DNA from: Hyaloscypha bicolor E
Taxonomy: Eukaryota > Ascomycota > Leotiomycetes > Helotiales > Hyaloscyphaceae
Assembly: GCF_002865645.1 (NCBI RefSeq)
Contig: NW_020194594.1
Location: 620,001 to 684,000, forward strand
Reading direction: 5' to 3'
Length of the DNA stretch: 64,000 bases
Shown here: piece after piece, positions 34,119 to 44,386 of the stretch
Layout: every line of letters begins with the position of its first letter
Position numbering within the stretch: position 1 is the stretch's first letter
Notes under the pieces: generated by a model
The model's input: the letters and a program-made list of their open reading frames with translations, nothing else
Told to the model about the DNA's origin: nothing
The model's database searches: none
Made by a program: the position numbers and the translations under genes

Positions 34119-34835
34119 TCTCAGAGGAGTCAGTACCTGCATGCCGCAAGTACTTGTTAATTCTATGCCAGTAAAGTGACAAAAGGTTTGTGTTTCTGAG
34201 TATGTAATTTGAGGAGCTGGGGGCGGTAGGGTTGAGTTGACGTTGAATATTGATACGCTGCTTTCCTCTATAGCGCATTTTTATGGAGCTCCAACAGATT
34301 CGTGGAAGTTGCCAATAGGAGTACTGAATTGTAAGGATGCCACCTGATTCGAGGGTAAACAAACCTGAAGAAAGTCTAAGCAAGCCTAGACACAGCCTGG
34401 ATATCAAAGCATACTCTGAGTTCGCAGAATGCAGTCCCCATTTGCCCCCTGAGAGCCCGCATTGCGTAGCCGAACCAGCCAGGAACCATTAACCTACAAA
34501 GGTTCAATCGGGGCAGTTTTAGATTCTTGATGGAATTGTTGTACGTGATTAAAGCACATTGTTTGGGGCCCATGGAAAATACAGACCAGGACAGCTATTA
34601 TTAGCTCAACATGGTCCAAATCGATCGTGATACTACCCCTATTTGGAACTCCGCGCCTTGAGTGGGATCGACACGGCAATTACTAAATAGGGGCTGGGCA
34701 GCCTCGGCCGCTGAGCCGCGGAACCGTTGTGACCAGCCCCTGGACCGCACGGACCACCCATTTCAACCTCATTTTCATCTTCCATCGCTTTTCATCTTCT
34801 CTTCCTCTTTGATTTTTACGCCATCCTCTCGAATC
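34119..34835. other. Intergenic between two orphan genes
   Basis: No gene is seen. The first part is the 3' flank of the 963-aa gene and the last 150 bp, rich in TTCATCTTC-like pyrimidine tracts, is the promoter and leader of the gene at 34836. Confidence 0.5.
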
Positions 34836-36822
34836 ATGGATCAGCGCCAGTTTGGTGATTCAATAAATTCTGATGCGCGACTCAGCCCACAGGGGCGGGC
34901 ACAGGCTGGACGGCCGGTCGATTCTGTCTCAGAGGGTTCCGAGCAAGGCCAGCCACCAACAGCGCCATACGAACAGAATCAGTCGGGTACTTTCTGGCAT
35001 CATCAAGTTTCATTTCAGGAGCCACTCCCTTATGCACACAGCCCAGTTAGCTTTTCTTCGCCATCAACTAGTTCAGTCGAGCAATCCGCTCTTGGAGAAC
35101 CGTCGCAATGGTCGGCATTTCCTCCGCTAAGATCTCACACCTGACATAATCCTGAAGCTAAATATTTCAGGTTTCCGACTCAAAATTCGTTCAGTCCTCA
35201 AACTGTGCAAGGAAATCCCTTCGCCAGTGCTTATATATGGCCTGAGAACGCTGGCGATGATGTCGCGCACTCACATGTTGGCCCAACTGTGACACATCAC
35301 CTTTCCGTAGCAGTACCATCGTCTTCGAAACGGAAACGGGAGCTGGATTCTCCCACCCAAGTCTTGCTTCCATATTCCCACAAAGACTGGCATTTGGTAC
35401 CGCAATCTTCGAGTGCACCATATGGTGGCCGAGACGAAATAATTTTATGCTCACGATGTAATATATACGAGAGCCTTGTGGGTCAAGTTGATTTGAGTAT
35501 ATAACAGTAACGAGCCAACTCTAACAATGAAGCAGTTTGGAGTTCCTGGGTTTTGTTCTTCCTGCTTGCAAGTTTCTTTCAACACTTGGCCCAGTGCTCT
35601 GGGGAGTCGTAACGAGAACCTAGAGAGCTTGGTTTTATTTCTCATGCCCGGTGAGCTTTCCGAATCTTAGTTATGATACATCACTGACCACACAGCACAT
35701 ATGGAGGAAGTGCTGAGCTCAGCCCCGCACAACATGCCTCGAAGCCGAACTTGGCGCCTGCTGCCTCAAGAAAACCGGCTCATTAAGATTGAAACCGCCG
35801 AAGACGGATTTCAATACCGATGGAGCTTTTTGAAACGGCTTGTTATGTCAACTCAACTTTTTTCGGATGGCTTTGAAGAGCTCGCAAATATAGCCCAAGT
35901 GTATCAACTCTCATTACCAACAAAGGTAAGTTACCAACTAAATACCCACTCTACAACCTCAGCCACAAACCGACTCACTAATTTCTTGCACTCGAAGTCA
36001 AAATCGCTAGAAACATGCTGCACAGCTTTAATCTCTGTCTGCGAGCTCTACAACACCGTCGTTGGAGTCCCTACCCCCAGCCGGACTCCGCTTACAATAT
36101 CCATCCCAAAACTGATCAGTAACATCCGAGCCGCACGGATCACTGTACGGCACGCCTTTCAACAATACCAAAAACTCGCAGCATCACCCTCCGACTCGCG
36201 AGATCGCCAGGACTGGATCCCTGCCTTCCTCAGCGCCAGCATCTTAGCGGTCGCTGCAATCGTCTTCCTCGACATCCTAGTTGCTTGCCCTTCTCCGTAC
36301 AAGGAGCAGATATGGGGTGAAGCCTGGACCGAGAGGATTGCAGAGATGAGAAATGGAGGGTATGGGATGCTGATCGGCTTGCTGAGGGCCTACAGCGGAG
36401 AAGTCAATCCCTTGAAGATGGAATGCTGGGGTGAAGAGTCACCATCCGTTCCCTTCGATCCGTTTATCAACGCCACCAGCCAGTCTTATTCCCCAGACGG
36501 GCCATCAAGGTCTCATGATGCTGGCCAGAAACATCACGTCCACTCGCCTCCCAAAAAGAGAAGCAAAACCAACGCCAATTCTAGCGCGCAATTGCCAGGG
36601 GGTAGAAATTCAGCGCCAAGGCCGGATGTGGAACGCGAACGCAATATCCTGCTTGGATTCAGCTCGCCGGCTGCACTTCAAGGCATGCTCGCGTTGAAGG
36701 AATGGAACCAAAAATACGGTGATATTCTGAAGCAGGGCGACAATATGTTTTCTCAGAGCCCGCTCCAACTGGCGAAACAAAATCCACTTGCTGCACTTTT
36801 CAGGATCTTTGAGCTTCGATGA
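34836..36822 (+). CDS. Orphan nuclear-type protein, five exons
   Basis: My model has exons 34836-35110, 35171-35477, 35536-35650, 35696-35925 and 35998-36822, giving 583 residues. The first joint (cgcaatg / gtttccg) restores a Trp codon and the others keep phase. The N-terminal third is Ser/Gln/Pro-rich (QSGTFWHHQVSFQEPLP). Residues near 185-220 carry a C-x-x-C pair (CSRC) and a second (CSSC) about 18 residues later, a possible zinc ribbon. The centre is helical (QDWIPAFLSASILAVAAIVF). NLS-like clusters are SSKRKREL and PPKKRSKTN. The architecture recalls fungal regulators, but there is no Zn2Cys6 or homeobox motif. The 72-nt intron at 35926-35997 is a multiple of three without stops, so its retention would give 607 residues. 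Function unknown. Confidence 0.7.
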
Positions 36823-38643
36823 CCGCTTTATAAATGACAGAGCGAGTAAGATGGTACAGAGTTCTACATTGCGCCATTCATCACGGCGTAAAGGAATGGG
36901 CGACTTGGCTAGAGTTCAAGGCTTGGCTTGACAGGTTGGATTAGTCTTGGTCAACTAAAGAGTGAGGAGTAGAAGAATGTGAGGGTGCGAGAATTTATGC
37001 TTGGGGTGCTTGGCCGGCTTGCCGAGCTGACTGAGCCGAGGGTGATTGACCTGGTGGACATCTATTAAAGAGAAGTAAGCCGTCTTGTCGAATGCGAGAT
37101 ACGAGAGAGAATTAGAATCAACATACCCAAGGCTCAAGATTCGTGCTTCTCTTTCCCTGGTTCAGTCCCAGTCTCAGACGTGACTTACCTGAGTTGAAGG
37201 CTCACAGGCTGAAGCAAAGCTTGATCTATCTTGGGCCGCTAGAAAAGCAGTCACAAATTCTAGTAACGAAGAAAGCCCTACGATTTCAAAGCATGTGGTC
37301 GTGTTTCAGACCCATTTGGTGGCATTGAATACAGTAACATGCGCGCCGTGCCTGTTTTACAGAGTATCCTCTTTTCAATTTTGCGCCTCAAAACCCCTTG
37401 AATTTATTATATCTCAACCAAATCGCGTTTATTTTAGTTAAAAAAATATTACCTTAGCTTACTCTATATAAGGCGTATATTTATATAAACTTTTCTTTTA
37501 TTAAATACCACTCTTAAATTTAAACAAAGTTTAAAAGTTCTCTTCTACCTAAATGTTTCTTCGTAACGCACGGGCCACCGTTAGTCACGTGATCCAATAC
37601 CTTCAAAAATCGGGAGGAGAAAAGCTTAATTGAAGAGTTACGGTAAAGAAAAATTAAAACACTATAATATTATAAAATAAAGGTTTAATATAATTATAAA
37701 CCCTTTATAGCGCAATTTGACGCAATATATATATATATATATTTTTTTTTAGAATAAAGCATAATTTCAAGTAAATTTACAAATTTTTTATCTTCGTTTT
37801 CGCGAGGCAAATTGAGAGAATCGTCAAAACCCACTAAATTTCTGATCCAGGCATAACGCGCATACCACTGTATGTCAATGACATGGGCCTGGCCGTCGCG
37901 ATTCGGGGTGGTCGTCCAACCCGGAGCAACGTTTTCGCGCCGACGCTAGAAACGTTTCATCACCACCTTCCGGCCACTTATCGATCGTGCTCTTACCAAT
38001 CCAGGACTTCCGCTCGGATATGCTATGCTGTTGGTTAGATTTACTTCTGAGCCTTCCGGGTCAAATTTCGGTGTGTCAATGCGTCGTAAGGGACAAATTT
38101 GCATACGGTGACTGCTCTATCTACAGCTCTGGTTTTGGGAGCGGGTGCCTAGCGGTAGGATCAGGAGGGATTTCATATGCATGAAAAAGCCTACTACAAG
38201 GCATTCACGGCTCTTAATAACAGCACGAGTTGGGGTCATGTATCTCCAATCACGATCACATTGGTCCTGTTCGCTTTGTTGGCCTCAAAACAGACCGCTA
38301 CTGCCTAGTAGCTTACCACACAACCTTGTTCCGCCCCACCTAGTTTGAGAGGGTAGAACACTGCCTAGTTGATACTTCTGTTGGTTTCCATCATCATTTC
38401 CGCAGTAAGGCGAGATCAACTCATAGCCTTCTAGAGACCTCAAAACTGATCTAGCTCCCATATTCCGCCAACCACTGCGAATAGAAGTAAGTTCGAATCT
38501 CCCATGCAATTTCCCTTTAGCACTGATCTCTCCTTCAACTTTTTCTAAATTATTCACTCCTCCGTATCACGTTCCTGCGTCTTGCAAACAAGTCGGCTCG
38601 GTAGCATTTACAATTCCATCTGTTATAAATGAAAACGTAAACC
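36823..38643. other. Intergenic with RIP-like AT-rich patch
   Basis: No gene is supported. About 37375-37800 is AT-rich, with a TA dinucleotide run ending in a T-run (37725-37750). It encloses a short normal segment containing tagtcacgtgatcc near 37592. Sequence from 37800 to 38643 has normal composition and holds only short overlapping frames. Confidence 0.5.
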
Positions 38644-39858
38644 ATGCCCTTCAACAACCAAACCAATTACCGCCTACCACCAGTCATAGTCAAGCAAGAC
38701 GAACCTGGAAAACGCCAAGGGGAAAAGCTGAATTTTAATCTCGCCAGCCAATCCAACCGCTCATTTTACACTTTACCGCAATCCGCAAGCTCTGTCGACT
38801 CCGAATCTCAAGCCATTGATGACTTGACTACTCAGCTATCTCAGACATTCCTTAATACGACTCGATCAACCGAAACTCATCAGCTTGCTACAGTCGCGGG
38901 TACTCAACGCAAGGATGCCATCGATCAGGTCATCACCTCAGTCCTTACTCAGGACCTGCGAGCTGCAGGAAGTGGGAAGCTCCTGCCAGACCACCCTTGC
39001 TTCGACCATGTCCGGCAGTATGCGAGGAAGTGGAATATCTCCGACGACGCAGTGAGCAGTAATATCAAACTCGCTTGCGGATATCTCAAATTCCCGGTCA
39101 TAATGTTGCTCAATCCCGCGCCGAAACACGAATCCCTGCCGTTTGACACGATGGTCGCCAGGTGCAGAACCCTGCGTTGGATTGAAGATGTCTTGATAGG
39201 GGTCGGCCTTGGCCTCGCAGACGTCATCATCCTCGATATCTGCCCGTTATTGAGTAACGATCGTATCAGGCAACTTGAAAAGGAAGGACTGGGAAGGAAG
39301 CAACAAGCTCTTTCTGAGGCTTACGATGTGACTCAAAAGATGCTAGAGATGTTTCAACCCAGCATTGTTATATCATGCCAGTGCTCTACAAGCTTCTCGA
39401 ACTGGGTTCCTGGAGGACATGTGATTGCTCGGGAGCTATGTTCCTCAATGAAATCAGCAAGGGCTAGAGAGGTAAAGGCGGTTAGTATCGGTGATCATAA
39501 AATCAATGTCGTCCAAGCATATCACCCGAGCAGCTTTTTGAACTACAATCGAAGAGGCCACCATGACCTTGGTGGGCAATTTTTGAAAGCGCTGTTTCAA
39601 AGATTGTATAATCCATGTTCCAATTGGAAAAATCAACACATCATGGCTTTAATAGTCTCGGCGAACAACAGTCTTGTTGCTTCAACGAATACCTCCCCGC
39701 CTAGAAGAGAGGAAACTGATGGGACTTGGAATACAAGAGCAGAAAGGTGGGTTCGAGTAACGATTTCATTTGATCTAGTGCTAATAATTCTGCAGGAGAT
39801 TCGGGAAGGGTACCTTGGTGCCAGCTATCGCCAGCTAAGGAATTACGAGAGTCGCTGA
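38644..39858 (+). CDS. Putative uracil-DNA-glycosylase-fold protein
   Basis: One frame of 404 codons from ATG 38644. Residues 1-100 are polar and probably disordered. From about 105 the sequence is ordered: YLKFPVIMLLNPAPK (residues 147-161), then ADVIILDICPLLS, PSIVISCQCSTSF and VVQAYHPSSFLNYN (HPS at 294-296). In the uracil-DNA-glycosylase superfamily, motif 1 is G-x-N-P-x-P and motif 2 is H-P-S-P, each after a hydrophobic strand. The order and spacing here fit, but the first catalytic position is not the usual Asp or Asn context, so activity is doubtful. A likely 49-nt intron (39747-39795, gtgggt...ctaataattctgcag) would replace the C-terminus and stop at 39838, giving 381 residues. The fold assignment is inference. 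Confidence 0.7.
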   Translation: MPFNNQTNYRLPPVIVKQDEPGKRQGEKLNFNLASQSNRSFYTLPQSASSVDSESQAIDDLTTQLSQTFLNTTRSTETHQLATVAGTQRKDAIDQVITSVLTQDLRAAGSGKLLPDHPCFDHVRQYARKWNISDDAVSSNIKLACGYLKFPVIMLLNPAPKHESLPFDTMVARCRTLRWIEDVLIGVGLGLADVIILDICPLLSNDRIRQLEKEGLGRKQQALSEAYDVTQKMLEMFQPSIVISCQCSTSFSNWVPGGHVIARELCSSMKSARAREVKAVSIGDHKINVVQAYHPSSFLNYNRRGHHDLGGQFLKALFQRLYNPCSNWKNQHIMALIVSANNSLVASTNTSPPRREETDGTWNTRAERWVRVTISFDLVLIILQEIREGYLGASYRQLRNYESR

Positions 39859-42800
39859 GAGATTGGACAAGAAATTGATTACCCTTTGCTGTTGCTTTTC
39901 CCTGCTATAGTACTTTCTGTTTCAGCCTTGCAAGCATGCAGTGGTTTGCCGTTGGTTCTCTATTAGGTTTAGTGGGATCTTGTCTTTTCTTCCTCACTCG
40001 TTAAGTACTCTCGTCCCGTTTTGGCAGTTCGTAGTTTGTCGATTGGTTAATGACCCAATGTGTTTTGTACACGTAATACATACAAATCTAGGAGGATTGA
40101 AGTAAATATAGCAGTACAGACCAACTTTCAAACAAAGGAAAAATACACTATCTTAAGATGAAAACTTATTCTAAGATTAAAAGAATTCCACTCCTTGAAA
40201 CCGCAATAAGCCTTTGGTAACGGATAGACGAGCACAGAATCAACAACTTCTCAGGAGCAAAACCACCCTTATACATAGCAAAATGCCCAGCCCCAACACT
40301 GTACTTTCAAGTCATAGTGCTTGTTTGTTTGTGTTGTGATTTGCTAATACAGGTCACGTTTATTACAGATAACCGAGAAGCTGAAAAGGGGTTTCTCGCT
40401 GCTCACATCAAAGAATAGCATCAGCGAAAAAAACAGAGAGAAAATAAACCTTGACATACATAGGCGTTCTTACCCAATAAAACGAAACCTGGGACTGTGA
40501 ACATTAAAGGATAACAAATCAAAAATACTTGGGAGTTCTCATATACCTATAAGAGGGGGCACGACCTTGTTGGAAGATTGCGGTATCTACCTCTTTGCTC
40601 TCTTAATCGAACGCTGTTATGTTCAAATTATATGGCTGCATTTCTCACCCTTTCGCAACAGCGTTTTATACGGATTACAACAATAATCCGTAGATGCACT
40701 GGAAACTCGATCTCGAATGGTCTTTCGCCCGAGCAATCTGCAGATTTTTCACATCTTCAAGGAGGATCGGCATCAGACTCCATACTCTGCCCATCCACGC
40801 GTTGTCTCTTGGGCTGTGGATAATTTCCCATGTTTTTGGTAACTTCTCCATAAGTCACTTCAGGTGCTACTCTCCTGCGTGATGGGGAGATGCGAGCAGG
40901 TATGTTGACACCGATAATACCGAGAGGCATGGCTGACTGGATAGCTGAGGATCTGGGTAATGCTCGTGCTAAACGAGTGGGAGATGGCAGTGCGGTGATT
41001 CCGGGTAAGGTGAAGGGGGAACAGTGGATTGAGATGTGTTATTTGCCGGAGGATGTAGAGAGAGCATGTCGAGAGGTACCGCGTCGGGTCGAGGAAGACG
41101 ATCGTGGTTGGTGACGGTGGTGAGAGATGCGGGTTGTCGGGAGTCTCGGGCAGTACGTGATGGGCTGCCCGGTTGGCTCGAAAGGAACCAAGGACGGAGA
41201 TGTGGTGGTTCCGAGGCAGTCGAGGGAATCACCCCGTGCGGCGCGAGGGAGCTTGATTGGAGGTTCCCGGGTATTGAAGTGGGGTGGATACTCGGGATAG
41301 CGCCGACAGCAATATAGGCTCGGGTGCAGATTACTCGGCGAGGTCGATAACTGTGGCGCCGCTGGAGCGGGAAGAGGCCTAGGGAAAATACGCGCCAGAG
41401 AAAGAACGGCTCGAAATCTTTCCCCAACAGATTCTCAACTGCGGGCACACCAAGTTCTCAATAACTTCTTCAAATATACGCGTTTCGGTTCCCAAGTAGC
41501 AAGCTTTTGATCAAAATTGGCTGTGATATTTTCCACCAGAGGAAGTCCGTGGGACGATGCATTTCTAACCGTCCTCGTCACTAGACTTCGAGCAGTTGAG
41601 CGACAACAAGGCGATCTTCCCACCCCAGACTTGCAACAGAAAGTTGAAAGCCTTCATATCTGTCTTCTAGGATGAAGCTAAAGTCATTGTGATCGACTCC
41701 ATCTCGTTGTTGTACCCAGCCTAAAAGGTCCTAGTTAGCTTGGCTTCCCCTTTAGACGAATCTAGAGAGACGAAGAGAGATTACAGAAAACATAGCACAA
41801 GAAGATTGAAAGAAAGTGGTACGCGGGAAGCAAATTCAGATGGCATATTAAAGAGTATGAGTTGGAGCTTGGCCATTTCTGCCTCAAGTGCCGCCGTAGT
41901 GCACACAGGGCCGGGATGTGTGTTTTCAAGGGTATATCGTAGAACCAATTTGAGACCTCAAGCCAGAGGCGTGTGGTTTGCTTCTACATCGGCGAACTAT
42001 GGTCACTATTAGGCTATATTTAATTTAGGCTGAGATTGAGACTTGCGCATGATAGGAGGTGCAACTCCATTCAGACCCGACGGAAGAGTTGAACCTCTTT
42101 CTCGTCCACCATGGCCAAGTTTTAAGTCGCTGCCTTCATGCTTCGTTGGCAAAATGATATCTGGGGTCCCAACTTCAACGAGCCTGGAGGTGGCGTGAAT
42201 GTGATAAGGATTAACACAGCTTGACCTTCGTGAAGGATATCAAGAGACCTTTGAGGAGGCTCTCCAGCACCAACTGCCTAGAACAAACTCAAGGCGGATT
42301 TGATTGAACGTAGACCGTTTCCTTGATAGTTCATTATACTTTTTGATGAATTCTCTACCTAGGTGAATTCTTCGTTTCCCAAAGTGACTAGGGACCTTCT
42401 AATCCTTCTGAAGAGAGGATCCTGTCGCCACTGCTAGATCCAAGAGGGGCGATTGGCCACTCGCAGCAATGGTTTTCTCGACGTCATGATCCAACAGCGG
42501 CAGGCCAATTATACCAATTCCCTCTACAAACAATCTGGATTTGGAGGGTTATTTGCAACCTTCGATGTGCAAAGAAGCCCGCATTTGGGGTAATACGTAA
42601 CCAATTGTTTAATTCTTCTTTGGTCCCGTCCGGAGAGATCAATTCGTCTTCCCCTTGCTCTTGCTTTCGCTCTTTATCCTCCCATCACTGTCTTCGTCTT
42701 CGGCATCATTATTTCTGGTCTTTTTTTCGTTCCTGGCAACAGCTTCCTGCTTCCTTCCCAACTGCGCAGATTCAACCGTTCTTATCTCCCCTGTTCCACT

Positions 42801-43418
42801 GGTCCCACCGATTTGTGCTGTGATCTCGACCTGAGGTTCTGCAAGTGGATCATTCACTAGCTGTGATGCAGCATGGTCGGAATCGTTGTCAATGACCAGG
42901 CCTCGGCAGCAGCCATGGCGAGGTGTTCTAGAGACACTGCCAGTAGCATGGTGTTAAGAAAGCCTACCTTGACCCAAGACTAGCAAAGCGCAAGAATCGC
43001 TGGGCTAAGACGTGCATAGCCTATTGAGTGAGAGTGGTCTCTGGTTGGGCCCTGGTGATCCCCGGAATGCTCGCGACTGACGATGACTTCGCCTCGCTGC
43101 AGAAGAAGACAGGGTTTCGAGACTTTGTACTCATAAGGTAATCATTGTCCCATACTGACAGACTGTGCAGTAGTGAGCAAATAGATGCTTTCTTGCAAGG
43201 CAATTGGATGTTGGTGTGAAACGAATGTGGGCAGATGTGATAGAAATTCTGCCGGCCTCGTTTGTCGACTTTGCTAATTTAGGACTAGTCCAAGCCTTCA
43301 TTTGAGATCACCGCCCTAAATTTAGCCAAGACGCGATCTCCCCCCTTTTCCCAGCGTACCTCCTGACTAAAGCGTCGAGCAGGTTTAAATTTCCATTCTT
43401 GGGCGAGAAACAATTTCG
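39859..43418. other. Gene-poor intergenic DNA
   Basis: Across 3.6 kb I find only short overlapping frames. Two are less random: 40890-41114 (plus) and a minus-strand frame 42639-42951 ending in a K/E/D-rich tail (RIKSESKSKGKTN) preceded by a possible intron end. Neither matches a family and neither has a clean gene structure. They could be relics. Confidence 0.4.
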
Positions 43419-43460
43419 ATACGAAGATTGCGGCATAAAGCGACAGGATTACAGGGCATT
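43419..43460 (+). repeat. Left arm of older inverted repeat
   Basis: The stretch from atacgaagattgcggcataa to acagggcatt matches the reverse complement of 44346-44386 at most positions, and also 2020-2060. The two arms flank the hAT-like element and about 340 bp of other repeat-like DNA, so they may be ends of an older element into which the younger one jumped. Confidence 0.55.
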
Positions 43461-43495
43461 TGTGAGGCAAGTTCACTTTCAGGCCTCTTTCTACA

Positions 43496-43503
43496 GCACT
43501 CAC
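43496..43503. other. Target-site duplication, left copy
   Basis: The octamer gcactcac directly precedes the terminal inverted repeat and is repeated exactly at 44002-44009 behind the element. Eight base pairs is the hAT superfamily length. Confidence 0.9.
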
Positions 43504-44001
43504 CAGTGTGTCAAAGGATTAATTAATCAATTAATGTAATTCAGTTTTTTTTGATTAAATTATAATAATTAATCTGATTAATCTATTACGTAACTATAAT
43601 AAATTACTATTTACTTAATAAGTATTAAATAACTAAGGTACTTAATAAGTAGCCCTAGTTAAACTAAACTAGGACTTATATAATAGTAGCTATATTCTAG
43701 CTTTTAATAATAATAAACTAGTTATTCTCCTGTATTTCTCCTTTTTTAATTTAGCTTTAGGTAGCTTATTAAGTATTGCCGCCCCTAATTAGTATAATAC
43801 TAGAGCTAGAGCGGGCAGGAGCGTTACCAGATTAGGCTAGCACGGTCACGTGTAGGATCACGTGTGTATTAATCAGATTAATTAGATTAATTATAATTAA
43901 TCTAATTAATACGTGAATAGAATATGATTAATGAGTATATTTCGTGATTAGATTAGATTAATGGCCATCAATCTAATATAATCTAATCATTTGACACACT
44001 G
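43504..44001. mobile_element. 498-bp non-autonomous hAT-like element (MITE)
   Basis: The element starts cagtgtgtcaaaggatta and ends with the inverse taatcatttgacacactg: 17 of 18 terminal positions pair. It is flanked by an exact 8-bp duplication, gcactcac. TIRs beginning CAG and an 8-bp duplication are diagnostic of hAT transposons. The inside is very AT-rich (repeated TTAATTAAT words), carries two cacgtg sites (near 43850 and 43861) and encodes nothing, so movement would need a transposase supplied elsewhere. The intact duplication and TIRs suggest a fairly recent insertion, even though the interior looks RIP-affected. Confidence 0.88.
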
Positions 44002-44009
44002 GCACTCAC
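44002..44009. other. Target-site duplication, right copy
   Basis: An exact copy of gcactcac immediately follows the right terminal repeat of the hAT-like element. Confidence 0.9.
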
Positions 44010-44345
44010 CCAGTACAGCCACCTATATTTCCCATATTTCCAGGCTACCCTCCTATAAGCACGCTATAAAGTTTAAACAAGGGGTACCACACCTTTAGAT
44101 GGCATATCCCCTGTACTTACAGGGGCAGAGTCGCTAAAGGTCCCTATAAAAGGCCTCTCACAGCGCCCGAGCGCTATCATAGTTGCTCCGCCAGCAACAC
44201 CTTAATCCTTGAAGATCTTCTACCACCTTGTAGATGTCTCACAGCCCTTGATTCAGGAGTTCAGGCCTAGAGTTACAAGGCTTATTGCAGCCGTAGTACC
44301 TTAAACCGCACCCTAGAGTTCGCTGAGACCTCTACGCGAGCGTAA

Positions 44346-44386
44346 ATGCCCTGTAACCCCGTCACTTTATATCGCAATCTTCGTAC
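44346..44386 (-). repeat. Right arm of older inverted repeat
   Basis: It begins atgccctgtaaccccgtcac and ends aatcttcgtac; it is the inverse of 43419-43460 and a direct copy of 2020-2060. Upstream, gtccctataaaaggcctctc near 44138-44157 looks like an LTR-type TATA box, so this may be a retroelement end. Confidence 0.55.

Noticed and set aside
40890..41317. Overlapping plus-strand frames and minus frame 40969-41448
   Set aside because: Protein-like in parts, but no start-to-stop gene model and no recognisable family.
42639..42951. Minus-strand frame with charged C-terminus and a possible intron end
   Set aside because: The frame is open without an ATG, the proposed intron would be too short (33 nt), and no upstream exon was found.
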